Source: Clostridiales bacterium (GTDB taxonomy: Bacteria; Bacillota; Clostridia; Oscillospirales; CAG-272). Taken from it: a stretch of DNA of 6,293 nucleotides. The DNA lies in the NCBI GenBank assembly GCA_012511425.1, contig JAAZGC010000114.1:1-6293 (forward strand), written 5' to 3'. The position numbers and the translations under genes were made by a program. This document shows positions 1-6,288 of this stretch, in pieces; the stretch's first letter is position 1; each line of letters begins with the position of its first letter. The notes under the pieces are model-generated. The model searched no databases. It was not told where the DNA came from and was given only the letters and a program-made list of their open reading frames with translations.

Positions 1-137
1 ACGAAGCAGACGAAGCGCATAACGGTCGATTTACCCGACTCGTTCGGCCCGTAGATTACATTGACGCCGGGGGACAGCTCAAGGTCGAGGTCAGCCGTCC
101 CGCAAAAGCGTATTATATGAATCCGGTCGATCCGCAT
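1..137 (-). CDS. YhaN/SbcC-like AAA ATPase, N-terminal fragment (runs off left edge)
   Basis: Only the first 45 codons and two bases of the next are inside the window; the rest lies beyond position 1. The fragment opens MRIDRIHIIRF and reaches a clear Walker A loop, GPNESGKST, at residues 30-38, with the invariant Lys36 and Ser37. A short beta-strand-rich start followed by an early P-loop of GPNE(S/A)GKST type is characteristic of the SbcC/RecF/Rad50-like ATPases, and the wording here is closest to Bacillus YhaN. Known members are long coiled-coil ATPases working with an SbcD/YhaO-type nuclease on DNA ends. The ATG at 137 is supported by an AGAGGA ribosome site five bases upstream, and it lies 17 bases after the dehydrogenase stop. 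Its expected nuclease partner is encoded about 1.8 kb upstream in the same direction. Coiled coil, Walker B and signature motifs cannot be seen, so a RecF- or RecN-type relative is not fully excluded. Confidence 0.85.
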   Translation of the reverse strand, partial: MRIDRIHIIRFCGTADLDLELSPGVNVIYGPNESGKSTVMRFVCF

Positions 138-142
138 TTTGA

Positions 143-148
143 TCCTCT
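143..148 (-). promoter_or_regulatory. Ribosome binding site of the YhaN-like ATPase
   Basis: The minus strand reads AGAGGA followed by five bases and then ATG at 137. This is a good Shine-Dalgarno match at normal spacing. It fixes the start of the truncated ATPase gene and shows it can be translated independently of the dehydrogenase that ends at 155. Confidence 0.7.
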
Positions 149-154
149 GATTTT

Positions 155-1153
155 TTAAATCGTCTTCCGGTAGCCGGATTTTCGGTCTACCGTATTTTCA
201 AGCGGTCTGCCCGAAACGTATCTTTCAAGCTCGGCGCAGAAGATGTCTATAATATTATCATAAGTCTTTCGCAGATGGAAGAAGCCGGAGATGTGCGGGG
301 TTACGAGCGCCGTCGGAATTTTCCAGAGACGGTGGGATTTCGGCAGCGGTTCCGGATCGGTAACGTCGAGCGCGCATCCGCCGAGTTGACCTGATTCGAG
401 CGCGTCGCAGAGCGCTTCGGTGTCGATTGCATTTCCGCGCCCGACGTTGAGTATGACAGCGCCCGGCTTCATAAGCGCAAGCCGTCTTTTGTCGATCATT
501 CCCGCCGTCGACTGGGTATTCGGCAGCGCCATCGCAACGATGTCCGCCCTCGGAAGCAGCATGTCTATCGATTCGTTGTGATACAGCTCGTCGATATAGT
601 CGGGCAGGGCAAAGCCGCTCCGGCGGACGCCTATCGTGTGCGCTCCGAGCAGCTTCATAAGCTTGGCGTACCGCCCGCCGATGTCGCCCAGACCGATTAC
701 CAGAACCGTCGCTCCTTCGGGGGACTTAACCGCTCCCCGGCCTTTCCAGAGGCCGTCCGCCATGTTGTCGCGGTAGAGCGGCAGCTTTTTGTATAAAGCG
801 AGGGTGCAGGCGAGCATATGCTCGGATATCGCCTGCCCGAATGCGCCGGTGGAGCAGGTAAGCGCCGTCGTCTCCGGCAGCACTCCGGGAACACAGTAGG
901 CATCGGCGCCGGACATCGAAAGATGCACCCAGGAAAGCTTCGGCATCTTTTTTATCAGATTTATCGGCTGCACTCCGAAGGAAATTTCCGCCTCGGCAAG
1001 CTCCTTTGAAAATGCCTTGAAATCCGGTTTTGCAGAGCTCAGAATATCGGTTTCGGGCGGCAGCAGATATGTGAATTCATAGTCCTTTGCAATTGCCTGT
1101 ATCCTCTCGCGGTTTTCCGGCTCGACCGGGATATAAACTACGACTTTTTTCAT
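155..1153 (-). CDS. D-2-hydroxyacid dehydrogenase, probably NADP(H)-linked
   Basis: Predicted 332-residue cytosolic oxidoreductase interconverting a 2-keto acid and the D-2-hydroxy acid. The nucleotide-binding Rossmann loop GLGDIG is at residues 154-159. The catalytic set is complete: Arg239 in NVGRG, Glu268 in DPEPL, and His287 in TPHISG. The second beta strand of the Rossmann fold ends in GVRRS (175-179), with Arg177-Arg178 where NAD-specific members carry an Asp. Basic residues there are typical of NADPH-preferring glyoxylate/hydroxypyruvate reductase (GhrA-like) relatives. The natural substrate cannot be read from sequence. An in-frame TTG at 1168 would add five residues and overlap the HAD stop by four bases, but ATG 1153 has a GAGGG ribosome site and gives the family-like opening MKKVVVYIP. 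The gene follows the HAD stop by 11 bases and precedes the ATPase start by 17, so it sits inside a tight co-directional run. Family assignment is firm; cofactor and substrate are inference. Confidence 0.9.
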   Translation of the reverse strand: MKKVVVYIPVEPENRERIQAIAKDYEFTYLLPPETDILSSAKPDFKAFSKELAEAEISFGVQPINLIKKMPKLSWVHLSMSGADAYCVPGVLPETTALTCSTGAFGQAISEHMLACTLALYKKLPLYRDNMADGLWKGRGAVKSPEGATVLVIGLGDIGGRYAKLMKLLGAHTIGVRRSGFALPDYIDELYHNESIDMLLPRADIVAMALPNTQSTAGMIDKRRLALMKPGAVILNVGRGNAIDTEALCDALESGQLGGCALDVTDPEPLPKSHRLWKIPTALVTPHISGFFHLRKTYDNIIDIFCAELERYVSGRPLENTVDRKSGYRKTI

Positions 1154-1157
1154 AATT

Positions 1158-1162
1158 CCCTC
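1158..1162 (-). promoter_or_regulatory. Ribosome binding site that decides the dehydrogenase start
   Basis: The minus strand reads GAGGG, then AATT, then ATG at 1153. The spacing is slightly short but workable. The competing TTG at 1168 has AAGGAG only two bases ahead of it, too close for normal initiation, and that AAGGAG also encodes the Lys-Glu near the end of the HAD protein. Confidence 0.6.
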
Positions 1163-1164
1163 GC

Positions 1165-1869
1165 TCAATGCTCCTTGAAAAATCCGATTATCTCATCGTA
1201 ATCCGCCGCTTCGAAGTCGGGGACGGCGGAGGTGTCGTTCGGCTTTTTTTCGGGGTTGTACCATATTGTGAACACCCCGGCGTTGTTGCCGCCCTGAATG
1301 TCGGAGGTCAGCGAATCGCCGACGATGACGGCGAGTGCGGGGTCAAAACCGTCTATCTTTGAAAACACATAGTCGAAATACCGCATATCCGGCTTGGGAT
1401 ATCCCGCGGTTTCGGACACGAAAATCTCATCGGCAAGCGGCGCGAAGGCGGATTCGGCAAGGCGCCGCGTCTGTATCCGCTCAACTCCGTTAGTGATTAT
1501 GTATATCCCGCCGCCGCGCTCGTCGGCTATCGTTCTTATCGTTTCTGCGAAATCCAAAGCCCCGGGCAGCGGGAAGCTGCCGTCGCCTAATTTGTCGAGA
1601 TAGCATTCGTTGAACACGGCGGGATCGGCGTCGATTCCGTACCGCAGGAAGACCCGCCTGTGCCGCTCGAGGACAAGCAGGTCCTTTGTCGTTTCGCCCT
1701 TTTCGAACTTTTTCCAGAGCCCTTCGTTGACATCGTGATAAAAATCATACATGGAATCGTCGGGAAGAACCGCGGAATGGATTTTCATCGTCTCGAACCA
1801 CGCATATTTTTCGGCGCGGTCGAAGTCGAAAAGGGTCATGTCGGCGTCAAGTAGAAAGAATTTATACAT
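1165..1869 (-). CDS. HAD-superfamily hydrolase, YjjG/YfnB-type nucleotidase
   Basis: A 234-residue protein, the usual size of the YjjG/YfnB family (about 225-235). All four HAD motifs are visible. Motif I is DADMT at residues 8-12, with nucleophile Asp8 and acid/base Asp10. Motif II is the Thr of ITNG (Thr126). Motif III is Lys159 in GYPKPD, and motif IV is GDSLTSD at 184-190. The helical cap domain lies between residues 14 and about 100. The phrases TLFDFDRAE after motif I and GGNNAGVFTIWYNP after motif IV are hallmarks of the YjjG branch. Its E. coli member removes phosphate from pyrimidine nucleoside monophosphates, including non-canonical ones. Nucleotide specificity here is inferred from family only; other small phosphorylated metabolites are possible. 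The start ATG at 1869 lies 33 bases after the nuclease stop and has only a weak, distant GGA as ribosome site. The stop is 11 bases before the dehydrogenase ATG. Confidence 0.85.
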   Translation of the reverse strand: MYKFFLLDADMTLFDFDRAEKYAWFETMKIHSAVLPDDSMYDFYHDVNEGLWKKFEKGETTKDLLVLERHRRVFLRYGIDADPAVFNECYLDKLGDGSFPLPGALDFAETIRTIADERGGGIYIITNGVERIQTRRLAESAFAPLADEIFVSETAGYPKPDMRYFDYVFSKIDGFDPALAVIVGDSLTSDIQGGNNAGVFTIWYNPEKKPNDTSAVPDFEAADYDEIIGFFKEH

Positions 1870-1902
1870 CGTTTGAAAGTTCCGATCTGTTTTGGTGTTG
1901 AC

Positions 1903-3042
1903 TCAAAGGTTGCCCGCAAGCGCGCGGAGGCCGTATTCAAGCGCCTCTCTCGCGGCCGAGCGAGTTTTCGGGTCGTCGCTCTCAAGCTGCGGCAAAAGGG
2001 CGCGGAAGAAAGCGCCCCGGATTGTTTTGTCGTTCCTGAGCGAATCCGAGTCAAAAAGCGGTGCCGTCAGATCCTGCAGCTCAAAGGAAAAGAGGGATCC
2101 GAAGGTCTCGCCGACGGCGTTTTCGCCTATCCTGCAGCCGGGGGCGGTGTCCCCCGTCAGAGTAAGCCGCAGCGCCGTCTTTTGCGGATTTCTCACCGCC
2201 GAAGATAGCGGGGAAACCTTTTTCAGAACGTCGTTTATATCGGCGGCGCCGGTAACATCGGCTGTGAGATTCAGGAAAATATATTCGGACAGGGGGATAA
2301 AGCTGTATGAAAGCGAAAGCTCCGAGTCTATCTTCTTCATCTCGAGCAAAAGGCCGCCTCTTTCGCCGCATTCGTCAAATCCGCGTCCCGCCAGCGCGCC
2401 GCTGTATGCGTAGTATGTCTTTCCCGCTCTCTGCACCTGTTCGGCCGGCGGCGGGGGATTATGGATATGCCCCAATGCTATATAGTCAAACCCGGTTCCG
2501 GCTATTTCGGCGGGAGTGATGAAGGCGTTTTTGGCGAGCGGGCTGTATATGTCCGCATGAGCGCAGACGATGTTTATAATGCCGGGATCCTTCGGAGTCC
2601 GGGCGGCGAAGGGGGAGCGGTCAAGGGTTGACGACGTGAAGGCATAGCCGTAAACGGTCAGCTTCTCGCCCTCTGCCGACAGCATCGAAAATTTAGTCAG
2701 AGTGTCCGATGAAAATATATGCGCATTCTGCGGCAACTTTGCCCTTTTCCAGAAGGAATTCTGCGAGTAGGGGTCATGATTGCCGGGTGAAACGGCGAAG
2801 ACCATTTTTTCGTGCGATTCGAAAAGTGACATTACCGCTTCAAGCGTTGCGGGGGAGGCAAACTCCGAGTCGAACATATCTCCCGCGATAAGGAAAAGGT
2901 CGCAGTGCTCGGCATAAGCCCTCTCGACGGCGCGCCGGAAGGTGTCAAATACGCTTTGGCGGAGCAGCCGTGAATTTTCCGCAGACTGCCCGGAAAAGGG
3001 CGAGTCGAGATGCAGATCGGCGCAGTGAAAAATTTTAGCCAT
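1903..3042 (-). CDS. YhaO/SbcD-like DNA repair metallophosphoesterase (exonuclease subunit)
   Basis: A 379-residue predicted nuclease of the calcineurin-like/Mre11-SbcD phosphoesterase family. The full two-metal site is present: Asp9 and His11 (ADLHLDSPF), Asp55 (GDMFD), Asn88-His89 (GNHD), His162 (CAHAD), and His192 plus His194 (GHIH). The catalytic domain occupies roughly residues 1-240. A less conserved C-terminal capping domain follows to residue 379. The opening HCADLHLDSPF is the form seen in Bacillus YhaO, and the length is close to that family (about 400). Known relatives act with a coiled-coil ATPase to process DNA ends. The likely partner here is the YhaN-like gene starting at 137, which is separated by two metabolic genes instead of adjacent. 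The gene starts 34 bases after the carboligase stop; the ribosome site before ATG 3042 is poor. The family call is firm; orthology to yhaO rather than sbcD is likely but not proven. Confidence 0.88.
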   Translation of the reverse strand: MAKIFHCADLHLDSPFSGQSAENSRLLRQSVFDTFRRAVERAYAEHCDLFLIAGDMFDSEFASPATLEAVMSLFESHEKMVFAVSPGNHDPYSQNSFWKRAKLPQNAHIFSSDTLTKFSMLSAEGEKLTVYGYAFTSSTLDRSPFAARTPKDPGIINIVCAHADIYSPLAKNAFITPAEIAGTGFDYIALGHIHNPPPPAEQVQRAGKTYYAYSGALAGRGFDECGERGGLLLEMKKIDSELSLSYSFIPLSEYIFLNLTADVTGAADINDVLKKVSPLSSAVRNPQKTALRLTLTGDTAPGCRIGENAVGETFGSLFSFELQDLTAPLFDSDSLRNDKTIRGAFFRALLPQLESDDPKTRSAAREALEYGLRALAGNL

Positions 3043-3076
3043 ATCAAAACCCGATTTTTGTATATAAAGAACAGCG

Positions 3077-4747
3077 TTAATCTATGTCGAAGCGGATAAG
3101 CATATGATTGGGGAAAGAGAGGATATCCCGTATCTCGTCCGCAAGAGAGGCGCGGCAAGATACGTCTATCGATTTGGATTCAATTCCGTAGGCGCGGCCG
3201 ATCCCGACAAAATCGGGGTTTTTAAGCTCCGATTCGAAGACGTTGCCGCCGAAGCGGCTTTTCTGATATTCGCTTATCATGCCCAGAGATCGGTTGTCCA
3301 TGATGAATATCTTTATAGGCATCGGCGCACAGGCAAGCGTCGAAAGCTCCTGCGCCGTCATCTGAAAGCCGCCGTCGCCGCAGATAAGGACTATCTGCCG
3401 GGGGTCTCCCGGCATTTCCCACTCGGAGAGGGCGACAGAAGCGCCGCAGGCGGCGGGCAGGCCGAAGCCCATCGCGCCGAGTCCGCCGGAGGTGATAAAT
3501 CCGCGTTCAAATATCGGCATCAGCCGCTGCGCCGCGGTCATCTGATGTGAGCCGACGTCGGCGATGTAAACGCAGTCGCGGCGCTCGCATCCGACAACGT
3601 CGAGGGCGCGGAGCACTTCGGCGCAGGAAAGGCGGCTTTCCGGCTCCTCCGCCGGCGCCTTTGTCCGCTGTTTTATCGCGCGGAGCTGTTCGTTCCAGCT
3701 TTCGCGGGCGGCGGGGTCGTAATTGATTTCGCACTCGCAGAGCGATGCGAAAAACTCCCGCGCATCGGAGACTACCGGCAGGTCGGCTTTAACGTTCTTC
3801 GATATCTCGGCGTAGTCGATATCGCAGTGGATGATGAAGTGCGAGCGGGCGAAGCGGTCAAAGTCCGCCACCGTTCTGTCGGAGAAGCGGGTGCCGCAGG
3901 CGATGACTATGTCGCATTGATCCATCGCAGCGTTTGCCGCCGGGGTGCCGAATCGGCCGGTAAGCCCCAGCATATTCACCCTGCGGTCAAGTATCAGCCC
4001 CATTCCCGGCAGCGTTACGACTACCGGGATCGAATATTTTGCGGCAAAGCGGGAAAGCTCCGCCGAAGCCTCTCCCGAAACAACTCCGCCTCCGGCCAAA
4101 ATCAGCGGCCGGTAAGCGTGGGAAAGCTGCGCCGCTATCTTCGGCAGCTGAACCGAGAGAGGAATCCCGTTCTCCCTTATCCGCGGCAGAATATCGCCGT
4201 GGCGGCCGAGCGTCTCCCGCCTGTCGGTAATTTCGGCAGACAGGACGTCGAGGGAGATGTCGACCAAAACCGGCCCTTTTCGTCCGGTGGAAAGCACCCG
4301 CCACGCCTCTTCGAGGGTAGGCGCGAGCAGTTCCGGCTTTTTTACGAGATAGTTGTGCTTTGTGATGGGAATGGTCATTCCCATTATGTCTGCTTCCTGA
4401 AAGGCGTCGCAGCCGATTTCGGCAACTCCGACCTGTCCCGTTATAATCAGCATCGGCACCGAATCGAGATCGGCGTCGGCGATTCCGGTGGCAAGGTTTA
4501 TCGCTCCCGGACCCGATGTGGCGATACAGACGCCGGGAAACCCGGTCGCGCGGGCGTAGCCGCAGGCGGCTAACGCCGCTCCCTGCTCATGGCGGACGAG
4601 GATGTGATTTAATTTTTCATCCCCGCTCTCGTTGTTCTTCCGTATCGCTTCGTATAGCTCAAGCAGCGGCGCGCCGGGGTAGCCGAAAACCGTACGTACC
4701 CCCTGCCGCAGCAGGAAATCAACAATAAATTCGCTTCCGTTCGGCAT
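3077..4747 (-). CDS. ilvB: Acetolactate synthase large-subunit family ThDP enzyme, C-terminally short
   Basis: A 556-residue thiamine-diphosphate enzyme. The expected reaction is condensation of two pyruvates to 2-acetolactate, the first step of branched-chain amino acid synthesis. The N-terminal pyrimidine-binding domain (about 1-170) has FGYPG at 21-25, catalytic Glu54 in RHEQ, SGPGA at 78-82 and the AHAS signature FQEADIMGMTIPITKHNYLV at 116-135. The FAD-type central domain (about 190-335) has a CGTRFSDRTV segment retaining the substrate-side Arg. The pyrophosphate domain has GGLGAMGFGLPAA (421-433) and GDG at 457-459 with Asn485. Glu54 argues against glyoxylate carboligase, which lacks it. 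Oddities: the protein ends at RFDID, where homologues continue with about 20-30 residues including a PMVPPG-like arm. SEYQ replaces the usual (R/K)QWQ, and DN replaces NN. No regulatory subunit gene (ilvN/ilvH) is in view. The ATG lies 2 bases after the kinase stop without a good ribosome site, suggesting translational coupling. Family is certain; a purely biosynthetic role is less so. Confidence 0.85.
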   Translation of the reverse strand: MPNGSEFIVDFLLRQGVRTVFGYPGAPLLELYEAIRKNNESGDEKLNHILVRHEQGAALAACGYARATGFPGVCIATSGPGAINLATGIADADLDSVPMLIITGQVGVAEIGCDAFQEADIMGMTIPITKHNYLVKKPELLAPTLEEAWRVLSTGRKGPVLVDISLDVLSAEITDRRETLGRHGDILPRIRENGIPLSVQLPKIAAQLSHAYRPLILAGGGVVSGEASAELSRFAAKYSIPVVVTLPGMGLILDRRVNMLGLTGRFGTPAANAAMDQCDIVIACGTRFSDRTVADFDRFARSHFIIHCDIDYAEISKNVKADLPVVSDAREFFASLCECEINYDPAARESWNEQLRAIKQRTKAPAEEPESRLSCAEVLRALDVVGCERRDCVYIADVGSHQMTAAQRLMPIFERGFITSGGLGAMGFGLPAACGASVALSEWEMPGDPRQIVLICGDGGFQMTAQELSTLACAPMPIKIFIMDNRSLGMISEYQKSRFGGNVFESELKNPDFVGIGRAYGIESKSIDVSCRASLADEIRDILSFPNHMLIRFDID

Positions 4748-4749
4748 GA

Positions 4750-6288
4750 TTATCTGTCAAGCCCCGCGAGAGTTTTAAAATCAGCTTTCAACGAAAGGTA
4801 AATGTTCTTATATAGGTCGAAATACCCTTTGTAAATGTCGTGAAGTTTCATATCCGGCTTGTTCGACGCGGTTTTTACGACGATATCCGTCGATGCACCT
4901 GCAATATCGGGATAAATCCCGGATGCAACCCCGGCGAGCAGGGCGACGCCGAGAGCGCCGCTTTCGGACGAATTCGGCTTGAACATCGTCTTTCCGAAAG
5001 CGTCGGACATCATCTGCGTCCAGAGCTTTGAGTTCGCTCCGCCTCCCGCAAGGGAGATATCGCTTACCGGAATCCCCATTTCTTCAATGACTTCGGCGCA
5101 GTCGAGCAGGGAATATACCACCCCTTCGAGCACCGCCCTCAGCATTTCCGGACGGCCGTGCAGCGCGGAAAGCCCGAAGAACACCCCGCGGCAGTAAGGA
5201 TCCGGGTGCGGCGAGCGCTCGCCCATCAGATAGGGCAGATATAAAAGCCCTCTCGCGCCGGCGGGAACCGTCGCGGCTATATCGTCGAGGTATTTGTTCA
5301 GCGGCGCGCCGAACATCGCGGCGGTCGCCGCCGCATCGCCCATGAAGTTGTCTCGGAACCACTTGAAGCTCAGCCCCGCGCCCTGAGTGACGCCCATGAC
5401 GTGCCATGCGCCGGGAACGGCGTGGCAGAAGGTGTGAACGCGTCCTTCTTTGTCGGTCTTGACGCTGTCGGAATGGACGAAAACGACGCCGGAGGTGCCC
5501 ATCGTAATGCTTGCAACGCCGCTCTTGACAATGCCGTTTCCTACGGCGGACGCCGCCTGATCTCCCGCTCCCCCCGCGACGACAACGCCGGGATTAAGCC
5601 CGCAGAGTGCGGCGGCGGAAGCGGTAAGGCGGCCGGTAGCTTCCTGAGACTCATACATTTTGCCGACCATCGACGGCTTTATCCCGAAATATGACAGCAT
5701 GGTGTCCGACCAGCGGCGGTTGGGAACGTCGAGCAGCTGCATACCCGAGGCGTCGGAGACTTCCGTCGCAAACTCCCCGGTCAGCCGATAGCGGATATAG
5801 TCTTTCGGCAGCATCAGCTTTGCGCAGCGCGCCCAGTTTTCCGGCTCGTTGTTCTGAACCCACTTGATTTTCGAGGCGGTAAAGCCGGTGAGCGCCGGGC
5901 TGCAGGTGATTTTCATCAGGGTGTCAAGCCCCAAATCGGCAGTCATCTCTTCGCATTCCTTCGCCGTCCGCTGATCGCACCAGATTATCGCGGGGCGGAT
6001 AACGCGGTCGGATTCGTCGAGCATGACAAGTCCGTGCATCTGCCCGGACAGCCCTATCCCGCGCACCGCGTCCGGCGAAGCGCCGGAGTTTTCGACGGCT
6101 TCTTTTATCGCGCTGCAGGCGCCCTGCCACCAGTCGAGCGGATCCTGCTCCGCCCAGCCGTTTTGCGGCTGGCTCATTCCGTATTCATATGTCGCCGACG
6201 AAACGGCTTTGCCGGAAGCGTCGAAGACGACCGCTTTCGTTCCGGATGTGCCGATGTCGCAGCCTATCAGAAGTTCGTTTTTATTCAT
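4750..6288 (-). CDS. xylB: Xylulokinase (FGGY carbohydrate kinase)
   Basis: A 512-residue cytosolic sugar kinase predicted to phosphorylate D-xylulose to xylulose 5-phosphate, feeding the pentose phosphate pathway. The first actin-like domain starts with the phosphate-binding loop GCDIGTSGTK (9-18) with Asp11. The substrate-side motifs SGQMHG (81-86) and WCDQR (103-107) follow, with SDASG at 178-182. The catalytic base is Asp243 in GAGDQAA. The second domain carries MGTSG (263-267), GERSPHPDPYCRG (356-368), and FFGLSALHGRP (370-380). The adenine-binding AGGGANS is at 414-420. SGQMHG and GERSPH, with the following FFGL, favour xylulokinase over glycerol kinase or gluconokinase. The length is slightly above E. 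coli XylB (484), as in many Firmicutes. Only five bases upstream of ATG 6288 are visible, so its ribosome site and promoter are outside the window. It heads the visible run of genes and is followed after 2 bases by the acetolactate synthase homologue; no xylose isomerase or transporter is in view. Confidence 0.92.
   Translation of the reverse strand: MNKNELLIGCDIGTSGTKAVVFDASGKAVSSATYEYGMSQPQNGWAEQDPLDWWQGACSAIKEAVENSGASPDAVRGIGLSGQMHGLVMLDESDRVIRPAIIWCDQRTAKECEEMTADLGLDTLMKITCSPALTGFTASKIKWVQNNEPENWARCAKLMLPKDYIRYRLTGEFATEVSDASGMQLLDVPNRRWSDTMLSYFGIKPSMVGKMYESQEATGRLTASAAALCGLNPGVVVAGGAGDQAASAVGNGIVKSGVASITMGTSGVVFVHSDSVKTDKEGRVHTFCHAVPGAWHVMGVTQGAGLSFKWFRDNFMGDAAATAAMFGAPLNKYLDDIAATVPAGARGLLYLPYLMGERSPHPDPYCRGVFFGLSALHGRPEMLRAVLEGVVYSLLDCAEVIEEMGIPVSDISLAGGGANSKLWTQMMSDAFGKTMFKPNSSESGALGVALLAGVASGIYPDIAGASTDIVVKTASNKPDMKLHDIYKGYFDLYKNIYLSLKADFKTLAGLDR

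Noticed and set aside
1870..1902. Gap between the nuclease and HAD genes checked for a terminator, promoter or small gene
   Set aside because: Only 33 bases, no inverted repeat, no promoter-like boxes and no open frame; nothing to annotate.
2139..2156. Hairpin of five G and five C bases around a six-base loop
   Set aside because: It lies within the coding sequence of the nuclease (residues near LTGDTAPG), has no T-tract after it on either strand, and so is not a terminator.
3061..3090. Possible promoter on the minus strand: TCGACA (3090-3085), 18 bases, then TATATA (3066-3061), ahead of the nuclease gene
   Set aside because: Only 5 of 6 and 4 of 6 matches to the sigma-70/sigma-A boxes, partly inside the upstream coding region, and giving a leader of about 12 bases. 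It is too weak to call, though it could allow separate expression of the nuclease.
3827..4573. Open frame of 248 codons on the plus strand opposite the acetolactate synthase gene, and another of 148 codons at 3104-3550
   Set aside because: They are antisense to a gene with full family motifs, have composition rich in Arg, Gly and Ala with no recognisable domain, and are explained by GC-rich codon use removing stops from the opposite strand.
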